In this document: piece by piece, positions 1 to 6,647 of the stretch
Numbering within the stretch: position 1 is the stretch's first letter
How the letters are laid out: the number at the start of each line of letters is the position of its first letter
Assembly (NCBI GenBank): GCA_027314685.1
Contig: DAHVAI010000342.1
Location: 1-16,809 of the forward strand
Reading direction: 5' to 3'
From: Nitrososphaerota archaeon
GTDB lineage: Archaea; Thermoproteota; Nitrososphaeria; Nitrososphaerales; CADDZS01
Length of the DNA: 16,809 nucleotides
Translations under genes and position numbers: made by a program
Notes under the pieces: model-generated
The model's input: only the letters and a program-made list of their open reading frames with translations
Told to the model about the DNA's origin: nothing
The model's database searches: none

Positions 1-1
1 A

Positions 2-185
2 AAGTTAGAATCTCTCAAAGGCGAGAGGGACCTGGAACACATTTCTTGAAGATCTCTACTTCCAAGAGAGAAAGAAAGAAGGCATGAACTCTCTATCTAA
101 ATTGAGAGAGATATTTGATGATGCGGATCTTGACAAGACAGAGGCACCGTCAAAGAAATTTAGGAAGGAATTCAAATTACGTTGA
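2..185 (+). pseudogene. Frameshifted VapB-like antitoxin (5' end beyond window)
   Basis: No single frame covers this antitoxin, but two frames join into one recognisable protein. The frame beginning at base 2 reads KLESLKGERD and then runs to a stop. The frame beginning near base 30 continues TWNTFLEDLYFQERKKEG, then a basic tail ending in KEFKLR at the TGA at 183-185. Together they match the 'L..LKGERDTWdeFL.eL' pattern of archaeal VapB-type antitoxins, which neutralise and autoregulate PIN toxins. The junction GACCTGG would be in frame as GACACCTGG, so two bases appear lost around 29-32. A residual in-frame ATG lies at 84. The next gene starts inside the stop codon, the usual antitoxin-toxin overlap. 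The 5' end is outside the window. A sequencing or assembly error could produce the same picture. Confidence 0.55.
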
Positions 186-511
186 TTTTCGAGACATCGG
201 CGCTTATTCATACGATACGAAGGAAAAGCTATTTTGAAGAGGGTACTATATCCATCATCACCGTAATCGAAGCCCTGCGAGGAATAAAAGATGCTGAAAA
301 GCGGGAAAATACTTTGTGCTTGTTAGAGCAGGCTTTCGAAATTGTGGATGTTGATCTAGATGTGGCTCATTCATACTTGACGCTGCATTTTGAACTCAAG
401 CGGAAGGGAGAATCATGCTCTGACGCAGATGAACCGATTGTTGCAACCGCCCTTTCGGAAGGCGAAACCTTGTTGACTGCCGATAAAGGTTTCCAAAATT
501 TGAACCATTAA
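182..511 (+). CDS. PIN-domain toxin, VapC-like (possibly inactive)
   Basis: A 109-residue PIN-domain protein; the family consists of Mg2+-dependent RNases that act as the toxins of VapBC modules. The PIN skeleton is clear: ETSALI at residues 4-9, ITVIEALRG at 26-34 with acidic E30, a DADEPIVATAL block at 81-91, and LLTADKGF at 97-104. The first acidic position, normally Asp in 'DTSvLI', is Glu here (GAG codon). This may weaken metal binding. The TTG start at 182 overlaps the antitoxin TGA. An in-frame stop at 161-163 rules out a much longer form, and a GGAAGG stretch lies just upstream. With its antitoxin frameshifted, the module is probably decaying, or the toxin is tolerated because it is weak. 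Substrate is unknown. Confidence 0.72.
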   Translation: MIFETSALIHTIRRKSYFEEGTISIITVIEALRGIKDAEKRENTLCLLEQAFEIVDVDLDVAHSYLTLHFELKRKGESCSDADEPIVATALSEGETLLTADKGFQNLNH

Positions 512-550
512 TCGAAATAAGGCCTGTCGCGAAATAGAGGATTCCGTAGC

Positions 551-1282
551 CTATCTCTTCTTGGCCTTGATGTGCGAGCTATGGTAGGGAAACCGGTACT
601 CTCCAATATTCGTAGTTGATACATGCCCGATCTGGATGTCGTGAAATCCAGCGCTATCAAGAAGTCTTTTGTATTCAGAATCAGTAAGCGCCCCTGCCAT
701 GCATGCAGACCAAGAATCCATGTCTTCCCGCGCGATTTCAGGAATCTCCTTCGGGAGCGTAACATCTGCAACGGCAAAGACTCCATCGGGTTTCAGGACT
801 CGAAATGCTTCCTTGAATACAGCTAGCTTATCGGGCGAGAGATTGATCACGCAGTTAGATATCACGTAATTGACGCTGTTTGATTCGATGGGCAAGTGTT
901 CGATTTCTCCCAGTCTAAATTCAACGTTAGAATACTTCTCTCCATACTTTGCTTTGGTTTCTCTTGCGCGCCAGATCATTTCTGGAGTAGCATCCACTCC
1001 AATGGCTTTCCCCGCACTACCAACAAGCAGCGAAGCTCTGAAAATATCAATTCCTCCTCCGCTTCCGAGGTCAACCACCGTATCGCCGTCCTTGATATTT
1101 ACAAGAAGCAAAGGAGAACCGCAGCCAGCGTTGATTGAATGTGCCTCAACCGGAATGGTTTCTCCGATTGTGATCAAACCTTGCTCTTCGCCACAATTTC
1201 CACCACAGCACGAAGACTCGGAAGATGACGCAAGCTTCGAATATCGATCCTTGACAGCTTTTCTTATCTCCAGTTCAGTCAT
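551..1282 (-). CDS. arsM: Arsenite S-adenosylmethionine methyltransferase ArsM
   Basis: Methylates As(III) with SAM in the cytoplasm, giving methylated, often volatile, arsenicals. Residues counted from the ATG at 1282: an N-terminal Cys cluster CCGGNC (25-30), the 'INAGCGSP' Cys54, SAM motif I VVDLGSGGGID (70-80), GVDATPEMI (95-103), SNCVINLSPDK (142-152) with Cys144, RVLKPDG, and SACMAGAL with Cys194. The Cys in GCG, SNCVINL and CMAGAL are the As(III) ligands of the ArsM family. An upstream in-frame TTG at 1303 would add seven residues. I prefer the ATG because an AT-rich TATA-like box (about 1305-1316) sits roughly 25 nt before it, giving a leaderless transcript. It is transcribed away from the acr3 operon. 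The 39-bp gap to the convergent toxin gene shows no clear terminator. Confidence 0.93.
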   Translation of the reverse strand: MTELEIRKAVKDRYSKLASSSESSCCGGNCGEEQGLITIGETIPVEAHSINAGCGSPLLLVNIKDGDTVVDLGSGGGIDIFRASLLVGSAGKAIGVDATPEMIWRARETKAKYGEKYSNVEFRLGEIEHLPIESNSVNYVISNCVINLSPDKLAVFKEAFRVLKPDGVFAVADVTLPKEIPEIAREDMDSWSACMAGALTDSEYKRLLDSAGFHDIQIGHVSTTNIGEYRFPYHSSHIKAKKR

Positions 1283-1304
1283 GGTCCGTTTTCTAGTACT
1301 CAAA

Positions 1305-1316
1305 GGTATTTATTGA
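1305..1316 (-). promoter_or_regulatory. Candidate TATA box of arsM
   Basis: On the minus strand this reads AATAAATACCTT. Its centre is about 26 nt from the ATG at 1282, the distance expected between an archaeal TATA box and the start of a leaderless mRNA. I see no repeat here like the one at the acr3 start, so arsM may be controlled separately. Confidence 0.4.
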
Positions 1317-1422
1317 CTCGTTTACTGAAAGAAAACTCCACGTATCAAGAGAAAATACTAAAGTGTTTCGAATCTGCCTTTAATTGCTCCAAACGCGTGA
1401 GCCTATTACGAGATTAAGCGAT

Positions 1423-1518
1423 CTAGTATATCTGATTGTAAACTGTTGTTGTCGCGACGCCGGTAGCTCCACAGGAATCTGTGACTTTGATGGCATAGGT
1501 CCAACCTGCCAGGATCCA
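1423..1518 (-). pseudogene. Possible C-terminal remnant of a PKD/Ig-like surface protein
   Basis: Thirty-one minus-strand codons followed by a TAG read like the last strands of a PKD/Ig-like domain: a W-T-Y-A-I start, the signature KVTDSCGATG, then VATTTVYN and the stop. The 'YxxxVTDs.GatgsattTV' pattern is common in the repeat domains of archaeal cell-surface proteins. An in-frame TGA directly upstream (1519-1521) leaves no start codon, so if real this is a broken leftover. The frame is short, so chance resemblance is possible. Confidence 0.28.
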
Positions 1519-1591
1519 TCAATCAATATTTCTTCCCATGCTCCTATAAATAATTGCCATTTGGAATTGCACTAGCAACTGAGATTAGTGG

Positions 1592-1627
1592 GTACCGAAG
1601 AAAGTACTTCTGAACGTACTCCGAAAC
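1592..1627. repeat. Three imperfect 12-bp direct repeats with GTAC cores
   Basis: GTAC occurs at 1592, 1604 and 1616, exactly 12 bp apart. The three units GTACCGAAGAAA, GTACTTCTGAAC and GTACTCCGAAAC share further positions. They lie about 90-120 bp upstream of the acr3 TATA-like box. A regulator-binding array is possible, but conservation outside GTAC is partial. Confidence 0.3.
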
Positions 1628-1711
1628 AAGATGAAGCGTAGAAGAATGACGCGCGCTAATCAATGCTATGAATTCATGGCAAAATAAGGAATATAAAAGA
1701 GGAGAATAATC

Positions 1712-1757
1712 CCTAAATAAAATCTAACACAACATATATGAATATATGAATATATGT
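1712..1757 (+). promoter_or_regulatory. acr3 promoter with ATATATGA tandem-repeat operator
   Basis: A TATA-like box CTAAATAAAA (about 1713-1722) lies about 28 nt before the first usable ATG at 1746. Immediately after it, ATATATGA is repeated at 1734-1741 and 1742-1749, with a third copy ATATATGT at 1750-1757. The repeats cover the expected transcription start and the start codon. AT-rich repeats at this position are what an ArsR/SmtB repressor operator would look like; an ArsR gene lies in the operon. The binding role is inferred. Confidence 0.5.
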
Positions 1758-2900
1758 ATAAGTCAACTCATGCTCGAGGATCCCGCAAGAAGCGTCGTCA
1801 ACGAACTCTCGCTCCTAGATAGGCTTCTTCCTGTATGGATATTCGTTGCAATGTTTGCAGGAGTGCTATTGGGATACGCGTTCCCTGAAATCGGCCCCCT
1901 AATCAATTCGTTTCAGATTGATTCTGTTTCTCTCCCAATAGCAATCGGGCTAATCTGGATGATGTATCCTCCTCTGGCCGGAGTGAATTACAATGAGATT
2001 GGTAAGGTGAAGACTGCGAAGAAGATGATGAGCCTATCCTTGATCCTGAACTGGATGATTGGGCCGTTCTTGATGTTTGGGTTGGCTTGGGTGTTCCTTC
2101 CAGATTTCCCACTGCTGAGAGACGGAATAATCATGGTGGGTCTCGCTAGGTGCATTGCGATGGTTCTCGTTTGGAATATGCTTGCTGGAGGAGATAGCGA
2201 ATACGCTGCAATTATCGTTGCTCTGAACGCAGCGTTTCAAATTGTATTCTATTCTTTGTACGCTTATTTCTTTATCACAGTATTGCCGGTTTGGATTGAT
2301 CCCCATGCCTCAGCCACCATTGTTAACATCAATCCTTGGGACATTGCACGAAGCGTTGCAATATTCCTCGGTGTCCCCTTTACAATGGGAATAGTCACCA
2401 GATATTCTCTCCAAAACAGGAAGCGGAAGGACAATTGGTATGAGGAGAAGTTTCTAAAGAGACTAAAACCTTCTGCCTTGATAGGTCTACTCTTTACTTT
2501 GGTGATAATGTTCAGCCTGCAGGGGAAGTATTTCGTCCAGCTACCTCTGGAAATCGCAAGGGTAGCAATCCCGCTTGTTGTTTACTTCATGGTGATGTTT
2601 GTCGCTTCCTTCCTCCTTTCATGGAAACTGAAATTCACTTACGAGGAAACTGTAACCACTTCGTTCACCGCGGCAAGCAATAATTTTGAGCTCGCAATCG
2701 CAGTTGCGATTGCCGTATTTGGCTTGGATTCAAGCCAAGCATTCGCGACCACTGTCGGACCTCTGATAGAGGTTCCAGTAATGATAGGATTAGTATACGT
2801 GGCGCTCTGGTTCAAACCAAGACTCTTCAAGATGATGTCTCAGTCGAATAGAATAGGAAGAACGGAAATCGTGAAGGAAAGTATCACAACTCAAGACTAG
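1746..2900 (+). CDS. acr3: Arsenite efflux permease Acr3
   Basis: Exports As(III) through the cytoplasmic membrane, driven by the membrane potential or proton gradient. The 384 residues match the size of the Acr3 (BASS superfamily) family, and about ten hydrophobic segments are visible from residue 25 to 355. Family landmarks: an early IGLIWMMYPPLAGVNYNEI segment (68-86), GLARCIAMVLVWN (132-144) holding the essential Cys136, and SNNFELAIAVA (311-321) with Glu315, the conserved charged residue in the late membrane helix. The ATG at 1746 sits within the tandem repeats and suits a leaderless transcript. A second in-frame ATG at 1770 would remove eight residues and is an alternative. It is the first gene of the operon acr3-arsR-arsC-like-arsC. 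Confidence 0.95.
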   Translation: MNICISQLMLEDPARSVVNELSLLDRLLPVWIFVAMFAGVLLGYAFPEIGPLINSFQIDSVSLPIAIGLIWMMYPPLAGVNYNEIGKVKTAKKMMSLSLILNWMIGPFLMFGLAWVFLPDFPLLRDGIIMVGLARCIAMVLVWNMLAGGDSEYAAIIVALNAAFQIVFYSLYAYFFITVLPVWIDPHASATIVNINPWDIARSVAIFLGVPFTMGIVTRYSLQNRKRKDNWYEEKFLKRLKPSALIGLLFTLVIMFSLQGKYFVQLPLEIARVAIPLVVYFMVMFVASFLLSWKLKFTYEETVTTSFTAASNNFELAIAVAIAVFGLDSSQAFATTVGPLIEVPVMIGLVYVALWFKPRLFKMMSQSNRIGRTEIVKESITTQD

Positions 2901-2908
2901 AGGGTGGA

Positions 2909-3301
2909 ATGAAAAACATGGCGGCGAAACTGCAAATCAGCGCACCGGTTCAGAAGCTTGTCCAGTTGGGTGTATGCTCAACTTCAGACATCAAGGACGC
3001 AATTTCAAGTGCGGACAAGCTCTCGACTCCAGAATATCAAAAGAAGATTAGAGAGGCTGAAAGACTCCTTGGGATAGTAGGAGAAGCTAATAGAATCAAG
3101 ATTCTTCTACTTCTTTCAAAGCGTGAGATGTGCGTCTGCGAACTCGAGTCGGCTTTGAAACTCCCCCAGCCCACCGTCTCACATCATCTTACACTTCTGG
3201 AGCAGAGTGGACTGCTTGCGAGGATTAAGAGAGGAAGGTTTGTTTTCTACAGCATGAACGAAACTCCTTTGATCGGGCTGCTTCAAGAAATGATCTTCTA
3301 G
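2909..3301 (+). CDS. arsR: ArsR-family metalloregulatory repressor
   Basis: A 130-residue winged helix-turn-helix repressor of the ArsR/SmtB family, expected to bind the operon promoter and let go when As(III) binds its thiols. The family's metal-site motif is visible as REMCVCEL (72-79) with Cys75 and Cys77. It is followed by the recognition helix region QPTVSHHLTLLEQSGLL (87-103) and the wing RIKRGRFVFYS (105-115). A less usual N-terminal extension of about 45 residues carries Cys23, which could supply a third arsenic ligand. The start ATG at 2909 is 8 bp after the acr3 stop with a GGGTGGA ribosome-binding site. An ATG three codons further on is possible. Gene order and motif make it the likely autoregulator of this operon. 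Confidence 0.92.
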   Translation: MKNMAAKLQISAPVQKLVQLGVCSTSDIKDAISSADKLSTPEYQKKIREAERLLGIVGEANRIKILLLLSKREMCVCELESALKLPQPTVSHHLTLLEQSGLLARIKRGRFVFYSMNETPLIGLLQEMIF

Positions 3302-3308
3302 AACTCAA

Positions 3309-3743
3309 GTGAGTAGATTGCCAGAAGACACTGCAAATGGCAGGAAAATCTTGTTCGCATGGATGGAAAATTCTAGCCGTAGTCAGACGGCAGAAGGGTT
3401 CACTATGTCAAAAGGTATCACAGCTTCAAGCGCAGGCACTACCCCTGCGAACAAAGTTAATCCATTTGCGATTGAAGTGATGAAGGGGAAAGGAATTGAC
3501 ATCTCAGGATCCAAACCAAAAGCAAACACTGAGCAAACGACGCAGGATACCAATGTTGTCGTTCTAACTGACTCTACGCTAGAGAATTCGATATCAAAGA
3601 ACATTCAGAAAAAGTCTGGAAAGAAACTCGTTGAGTGGTCCGTCACAGATCCTCGAGGACTGTCAATTGGGTTAGTGAAGTTCATAGGGAATAACATCGA
3701 GAAAGAACTGAACTCACCCCTATCGCAGAAGGATTTCAATTGA
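3309..3743 (+). CDS. Cysteine-free ArsC/LMW-phosphatase-like pseudoenzyme
   Basis: A 144-residue paralogue of the arsenate reductase encoded next to it. They align end to end: ENxxRSQxAEGF against ENAGRSQMAEAF, ASSAGTTPANKVNP against ASSAGTVPSTKINP, and VEWSVTDPRG against IDWALPDPKG. The catalytic P-loop Cys is replaced (FAWMENSSRS where ArsC has FVCVENAGRS), and both redox Cys of the TMGCSVEEACP segment are gone (VLTDSTLENSIS). The protein contains no cysteine at all, so it cannot reduce arsenate by the known mechanism. The P-loop Arg and the Asp of the DPRG segment remain, so oxyanion binding is conceivable. The GTG start at 3309 follows arsR by 7 bp. The intact full-length frame and conserved fold residues argue against a simple pseudogene. 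Possible roles are sensing, buffering or partnering ArsC; all are inference. Confidence 0.8.
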   Translation: MSRLPEDTANGRKILFAWMENSSRSQTAEGFTMSKGITASSAGTTPANKVNPFAIEVMKGKGIDISGSKPKANTEQTTQDTNVVVLTDSTLENSISKNIQKKSGKKLVEWSVTDPRGLSIGLVKFIGNNIEKELNSPLSQKDFN

Positions 3744-4156
3744 CCAATTCAATGATCAATGTCTTCCTCTTTGTCTGTGTTGAAAACGCTGGTCGTTCGC
3801 AGATGGCGGAAGCTTTTGCAAGGAAAATAGGACTGTGCGCATCCAGTGCTGGAACCGTGCCGTCGACCAAAATAAATCCAGTTGTAGTTCAAGCAATGAA
3901 GGAAAAAGGGATTGACGTATCAGAGAACATCCCAAAATCACTCACATCAGAAATGATAAACGATGCAACTCTGGTTGTCACTATGGGTTGTTCCGTCGAG
4001 GAGGCCTGCCCGAAGCCCATGCTCGCTCAGATGCAGAAAAAGCTCATTGATTGGGCCCTTCCTGATCCCAAGGGTCAGCCAATTGAGAGGGTGCGCGAGA
4101 TCAGGGATGAGATTGAGAGAAGGGTAATTCAACTTAAATCTCTTGAGTTGCACTGA
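3740..4156 (+). CDS. arsC: Arsenate reductase ArsC, thioredoxin-coupled LMW-phosphatase type
   Basis: Reduces arsenate to arsenite, the substrate for Acr3 and ArsM. Counted from the TTG at 3740, the P-loop CVENAGRS (13-20) carries nucleophile Cys13. GCSVEEACP (83-91) supplies the Cys84/Cys90 pair that forms the exchangeable disulfide, and PDP at 108-110 holds the general-acid Asp109. The 138-residue length and Cys spacing fit the thioredoxin-linked family rather than the glutaredoxin family. The TTG overlaps the TGA of the preceding gene and has AGAAGG seven bases upstream. The ATG at 3752 would give a more typical N-terminus (MINVFLFVC) but lacks such a site. It is the last gene of the ars operon. 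A T-rich stretch near 4178-4186 may end the transcript. Confidence 0.92.
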   Translation: MTNSMINVFLFVCVENAGRSQMAEAFARKIGLCASSAGTVPSTKINPVVVQAMKEKGIDVSENIPKSLTSEMINDATLVVTMGCSVEEACPKPMLAQMQKKLIDWALPDPKGQPIERVREIRDEIERRVIQLKSLELH

Positions 4157-4301
4157 GCATAGTCGCCTCAGAAAGGTTTTAATTTCACTTGCACGAATTT
4201 GAGGAATTAGCTAGTTCGCGAGATACTGTATATTGTGGGAGCAAGTCAGAGTGAATTTGATTCCTGCGCAGTTGTTCTATAGATAGTTAGGTGAAAAGTA
4301 G
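4157..4301 (+). promoter_or_regulatory. Spacer with promoter and RBS of the radical SAM gene
   Basis: About 145 bp. A T-rich run (AGGTTTTAATTT, about 4176-4187) could stop ars transcription. GGTGA at 4290-4294 with a 7-nt spacer marks the ATG at 4302. A lone TATA/CTATAG-like element is at 4277-4282. No strong repeat is visible. Confidence 0.35.
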
Positions 4302-5993
4302 ATGGCAAAATATGTGCTTGTTTCGGATACGACATTATCACACGATTACAAAAACTTCCCGCTGCTGGACTTTCTGCCAAGTGCGCCTTCGGACATGTTA
4401 CCTGAGATCATATACAAGTATCTAAAGGGCAAACCTCCGCCGGACATCAACGGCAGAGCTTCAAAGGCTACGTATCCGCTCAGGAAACTTGAAGCTGCTC
4501 TTCTGCAAAAACACGCGACCGAAGATGTGGTTGTTGCTCACGAGGATCATATAGAGGACTTCATTGGTGACGATACCGAAATTATCGGCGTCACCACAAT
4601 GGATCCTTTTGGGCTTGCTCCTCTTACCATGTCGTACGCTCTTCTGTTCGGAACGACCGGACCTGCCTACGTGGAGAAAGAATTTAGGCGTCTGCTTAAG
4701 AGGGTAAATGCAGCGAGAAAAGGAAAGAAGGCAAAGCTCGTGGTAGGCGGCCCTGGAGTCTGGGAGCTCACAGTCCATCCTGATGAGCTTGACAAGAACA
4801 ACATCGATTACGCGTACCAAGGTGAATGCGAGGATGTCGTTGAGGACCTCTTTCAGTATATCCTAGACGACTCCTCGCAGAATAACCAGTTCTTCAGAGG
4901 TTTCCAGACTTTTGATTCAAGCTTTCACAAGTCGTTTGTGGGAGACCAGCGTTTCATCTCAAGGTACCAATTCTCAAAGCAGTTCCCTAAATTGGAAGAC
5001 ATTCCTGAGATCGTCAACCCAACGATAAAGGGTTTCATTGAAACGATGCGCGGATGTGGAGTCGGTTGTGATTTCTGTGAGGTCACCCTGAGGCCCCTTC
5101 GCTACTATCCTCCAGAAAAAGTGCGAAAAGAAATTGCCGTCAACGTAAAAGCTGGCATTGACCACGTCTGGCTACACAGCGATGAGATTTTCGCTTACAG
5201 ACATGGGAAAAACTACGTGCCCGATGGTGACGCACTCGCGGAGCTTTTTACAGCCATCATGACTGCGCCCGGAGTCGCTCACACGAATCCGACGCATGGA
5301 AGAATTTCCATCCCTGCTGCCTATCCTGAAATGCTGAAGAGATTATCGGAGATAATCAAGGCAGGGCCGGACAACTGGATAGGACTTCAAGTGGGAGTGG
5401 AAACTGGAAGTGACCGCCTTGCAAGGATCCACATGCCTAACAAGACATTGCCACTGAAGATAGGCCCAGATGGCTCGTGGAGGGACATTGTCTGGAAGGG
5501 AACCTATGTCATGAACAAGTACTACTGGCGACCGGCGTTCACTGTCCAGGTGGGTCAGGCGGAAGAGAGCGAGGAGGACAACTGGGAAACAGTTGCACTG
5601 ATCAACCAAATGAGCAACTCAGTCCTTGACGACGGTAGGCCGTTCGAGTTCACGATAACACCAATGCAGCATGTGTCTTTGGGACACCTCAAGAGCAGGG
5701 ACTTTTCTACGTTCCAGTTGAACGAATCACAGCTTGCAGTATACTACGTATCGTACAAACACCTCGCGAAGGTCGCAGCGAGAGATGCATTCCAGACTGG
5801 CAGGAATGGTAGGAACAGGAGTATCTTCAACCTGCTCGGGACTGGAACTCTGATCTCGCTGGGAGGAAAAACCATGCTTCGAAGCGTCTCAAACCTGTGC
5901 AGAAAGCAAGGACTGAGTCTTGAAAAAGCCGGTAGCTATGGGCTGAACGAGAAACTGCCACAGCAACCTATGATACCTGCGATGGCAGTCTAG
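4302..5993 (+). CDS. Radical SAM protein with N-terminal B12-binding-like domain
   Basis: A 563-residue radical SAM enzyme. The RGCGVGCDFC motif (250-259) supplies the CxxxCxxC Cys252, Cys256 and Cys259 that hold the 4Fe-4S cluster used to make the 5'-deoxyadenosyl radical. The N-terminal part looks like the Rossmann-type cobalamin-binding domain of B12-dependent radical SAM proteins (IIGVTTMDPFGLAPLT at 94-109, LVVGGPGVWE at 146-155, YAYQGECEDVVEDL at 170-183). A canonical DxHxxG cobalamin motif is not seen, so B12 binding is uncertain. Later landmarks are WLHSDEIF and QVGVETGSDRL. The start has a GGTGA site. It stands alone, between ars and pst and convergent with phoU. Substrate is not deducible. 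Archaeal enzymes of this architecture include the lipid-modifying GDGT ring synthases GrsA/GrsB, which is one hypothesis. Confidence 0.85.
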   Translation: MAKYVLVSDTTLSHDYKNFPLLDFLPSAPSDMLPEIIYKYLKGKPPPDINGRASKATYPLRKLEAALLQKHATEDVVVAHEDHIEDFIGDDTEIIGVTTMDPFGLAPLTMSYALLFGTTGPAYVEKEFRRLLKRVNAARKGKKAKLVVGGPGVWELTVHPDELDKNNIDYAYQGECEDVVEDLFQYILDDSSQNNQFFRGFQTFDSSFHKSFVGDQRFISRYQFSKQFPKLEDIPEIVNPTIKGFIETMRGCGVGCDFCEVTLRPLRYYPPEKVRKEIAVNVKAGIDHVWLHSDEIFAYRHGKNYVPDGDALAELFTAIMTAPGVAHTNPTHGRISIPAAYPEMLKRLSEIIKAGPDNWIGLQVGVETGSDRLARIHMPNKTLPLKIGPDGSWRDIVWKGTYVMNKYYWRPAFTVQVGQAEESEEDNWETVALINQMSNSVLDDGRPFEFTITPMQHVSLGHLKSRDFSTFQLNESQLAVYYVSYKHLAKVAARDAFQTGRNGRNRSIFNLLGTGTLISLGGKTMLRSVSNLCRKQGLSLEKAGSYGLNEKLPQQPMIPAMAV

Positions 5994-6629
5994 CTACTTT
6001 CTAGGCGCCTTTTCTCCAGTCACTATGTAGACAACAGAGTCGCCTATGTATGACGAGTGGTCCGAGATTCTTTCCAGGTATCTCAGAATTAGAGCAGCTG
6101 ACATTGCGCAGGTAAGATCTTTCTCTTGCCCGTGAACTATCTTGTCCACGTGCTCGCGATACTTGTCATCGACAAAATCGTCTAGTGTTTTGACATTCTT
6201 TGCGAGCTCCACGTCACGGTTTGCAAAAGCTTCTATGCTCATCCTGATCATCTCTCTAGTTGTCTTAGCAGTTATCTCGACGGTTGTGTGGTCGCATCTT
6301 GATATGTCTCCCCACATCTCAAGTACCTCAGCAATGTCGTAAGCGTATCTGCCGAATCTCGAGAATCCGTAGGCAATCTCCATCGCTGCCCTAAGAAACC
6401 TAAGATCTGACCCTACCGGCTGGAATCGTGCAATGATATCTACGGCTAGTTCGCTGACATCATCTTGAAGCGCTCTTAGTTCCTCAGACCACGAGTGGAT
6501 CTCTTGCACTTCGTTATTGCCTTCAGAGTACGCTTCGATGGACGTGTTCACTGCCTTTTCTGCAAGATTTGCCATGTCCATGAGCATACTAGCTAGTCTA
6601 TCCAGTGCGATTTCTATTAGTCTTGCCAT
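5994..6629 (-). CDS. phoU: Phosphate-transport regulator PhoU
   Basis: A 211-residue all-helical PhoU protein, the negative modulator that connects Pst transporter activity to phosphate signalling at the membrane. Two homologous three-helix halves are visible. The first contains RFLRAAMEIAYGFSRFGRY followed by AYDIAEVLE, the second ALILRYLERISDHSSYIGDSV. These correspond to the E/DxxxD metal-binding helices and the 'LERIGDHatNIAE' block of the family. It is the last gene of the pst operon, 18 bp after pstB, with an ATG start. Its stop codon touches the stop codon of the convergent radical SAM gene with no base between them, so the two 3' ends must be transcribed across each other or terminate inside coding sequence. 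Whether it partners a histidine kinase here is unknown; none is in the window. Confidence 0.93.
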   Translation of the reverse strand: MARLIEIALDRLASMLMDMANLAEKAVNTSIEAYSEGNNEVQEIHSWSEELRALQDDVSELAVDIIARFQPVGSDLRFLRAAMEIAYGFSRFGRYAYDIAEVLEMWGDISRCDHTTVEITAKTTREMIRMSIEAFANRDVELAKNVKTLDDFVDDKYREHVDKIVHGQEKDLTCAMSAALILRYLERISDHSSYIGDSVVYIVTGEKAPRK

Positions 6630-6647
6630 CTTGATCGTTTTCCGTTT

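Larger units (their letters stand above)
1304..1745. other. Long intergenic region between arsM and acr3
   Basis: About 440 bp with no gene I accept. From left to right it holds the arsM promoter, a short minus-strand remnant of a possible surface protein (1423-1518), a run of three GTAC words at exact 12-bp spacing (1592-1627), and the acr3 promoter with 8-bp tandem repeats (about 1712-1757). A plus-strand open frame of 63 codons at 1384-1575 has no family resemblance, no good start context, and overlaps the more protein-like minus-strand frame, so I do not call it. Confidence 0.6.

Noticed and set aside
508..786. Minus-strand open frame over the 3' part of arsM
   Set aside because: It lies in another frame within the conserved ArsM coding sequence and has no family similarity.
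1384..1575. Plus-strand 63-codon frame in the arsM-acr3 gap
   Set aside because: No recognisable motifs, no promoter or ribosome-binding site, and the opposite strand reads more like protein.
2694..2713. Perfect inverted repeat GCAATCGCA-GT-TGCGATTGC
   Set aside because: It lies inside acr3 where the protein alternates Ala, Ile and Val, so codon repetition explains it.
4277..4282. Single CTATAG upstream of the radical SAM gene as another phosphate operator
   Set aside because: It has no partner half-site at the usual spacing and is equally well explained as a TATA-like element.
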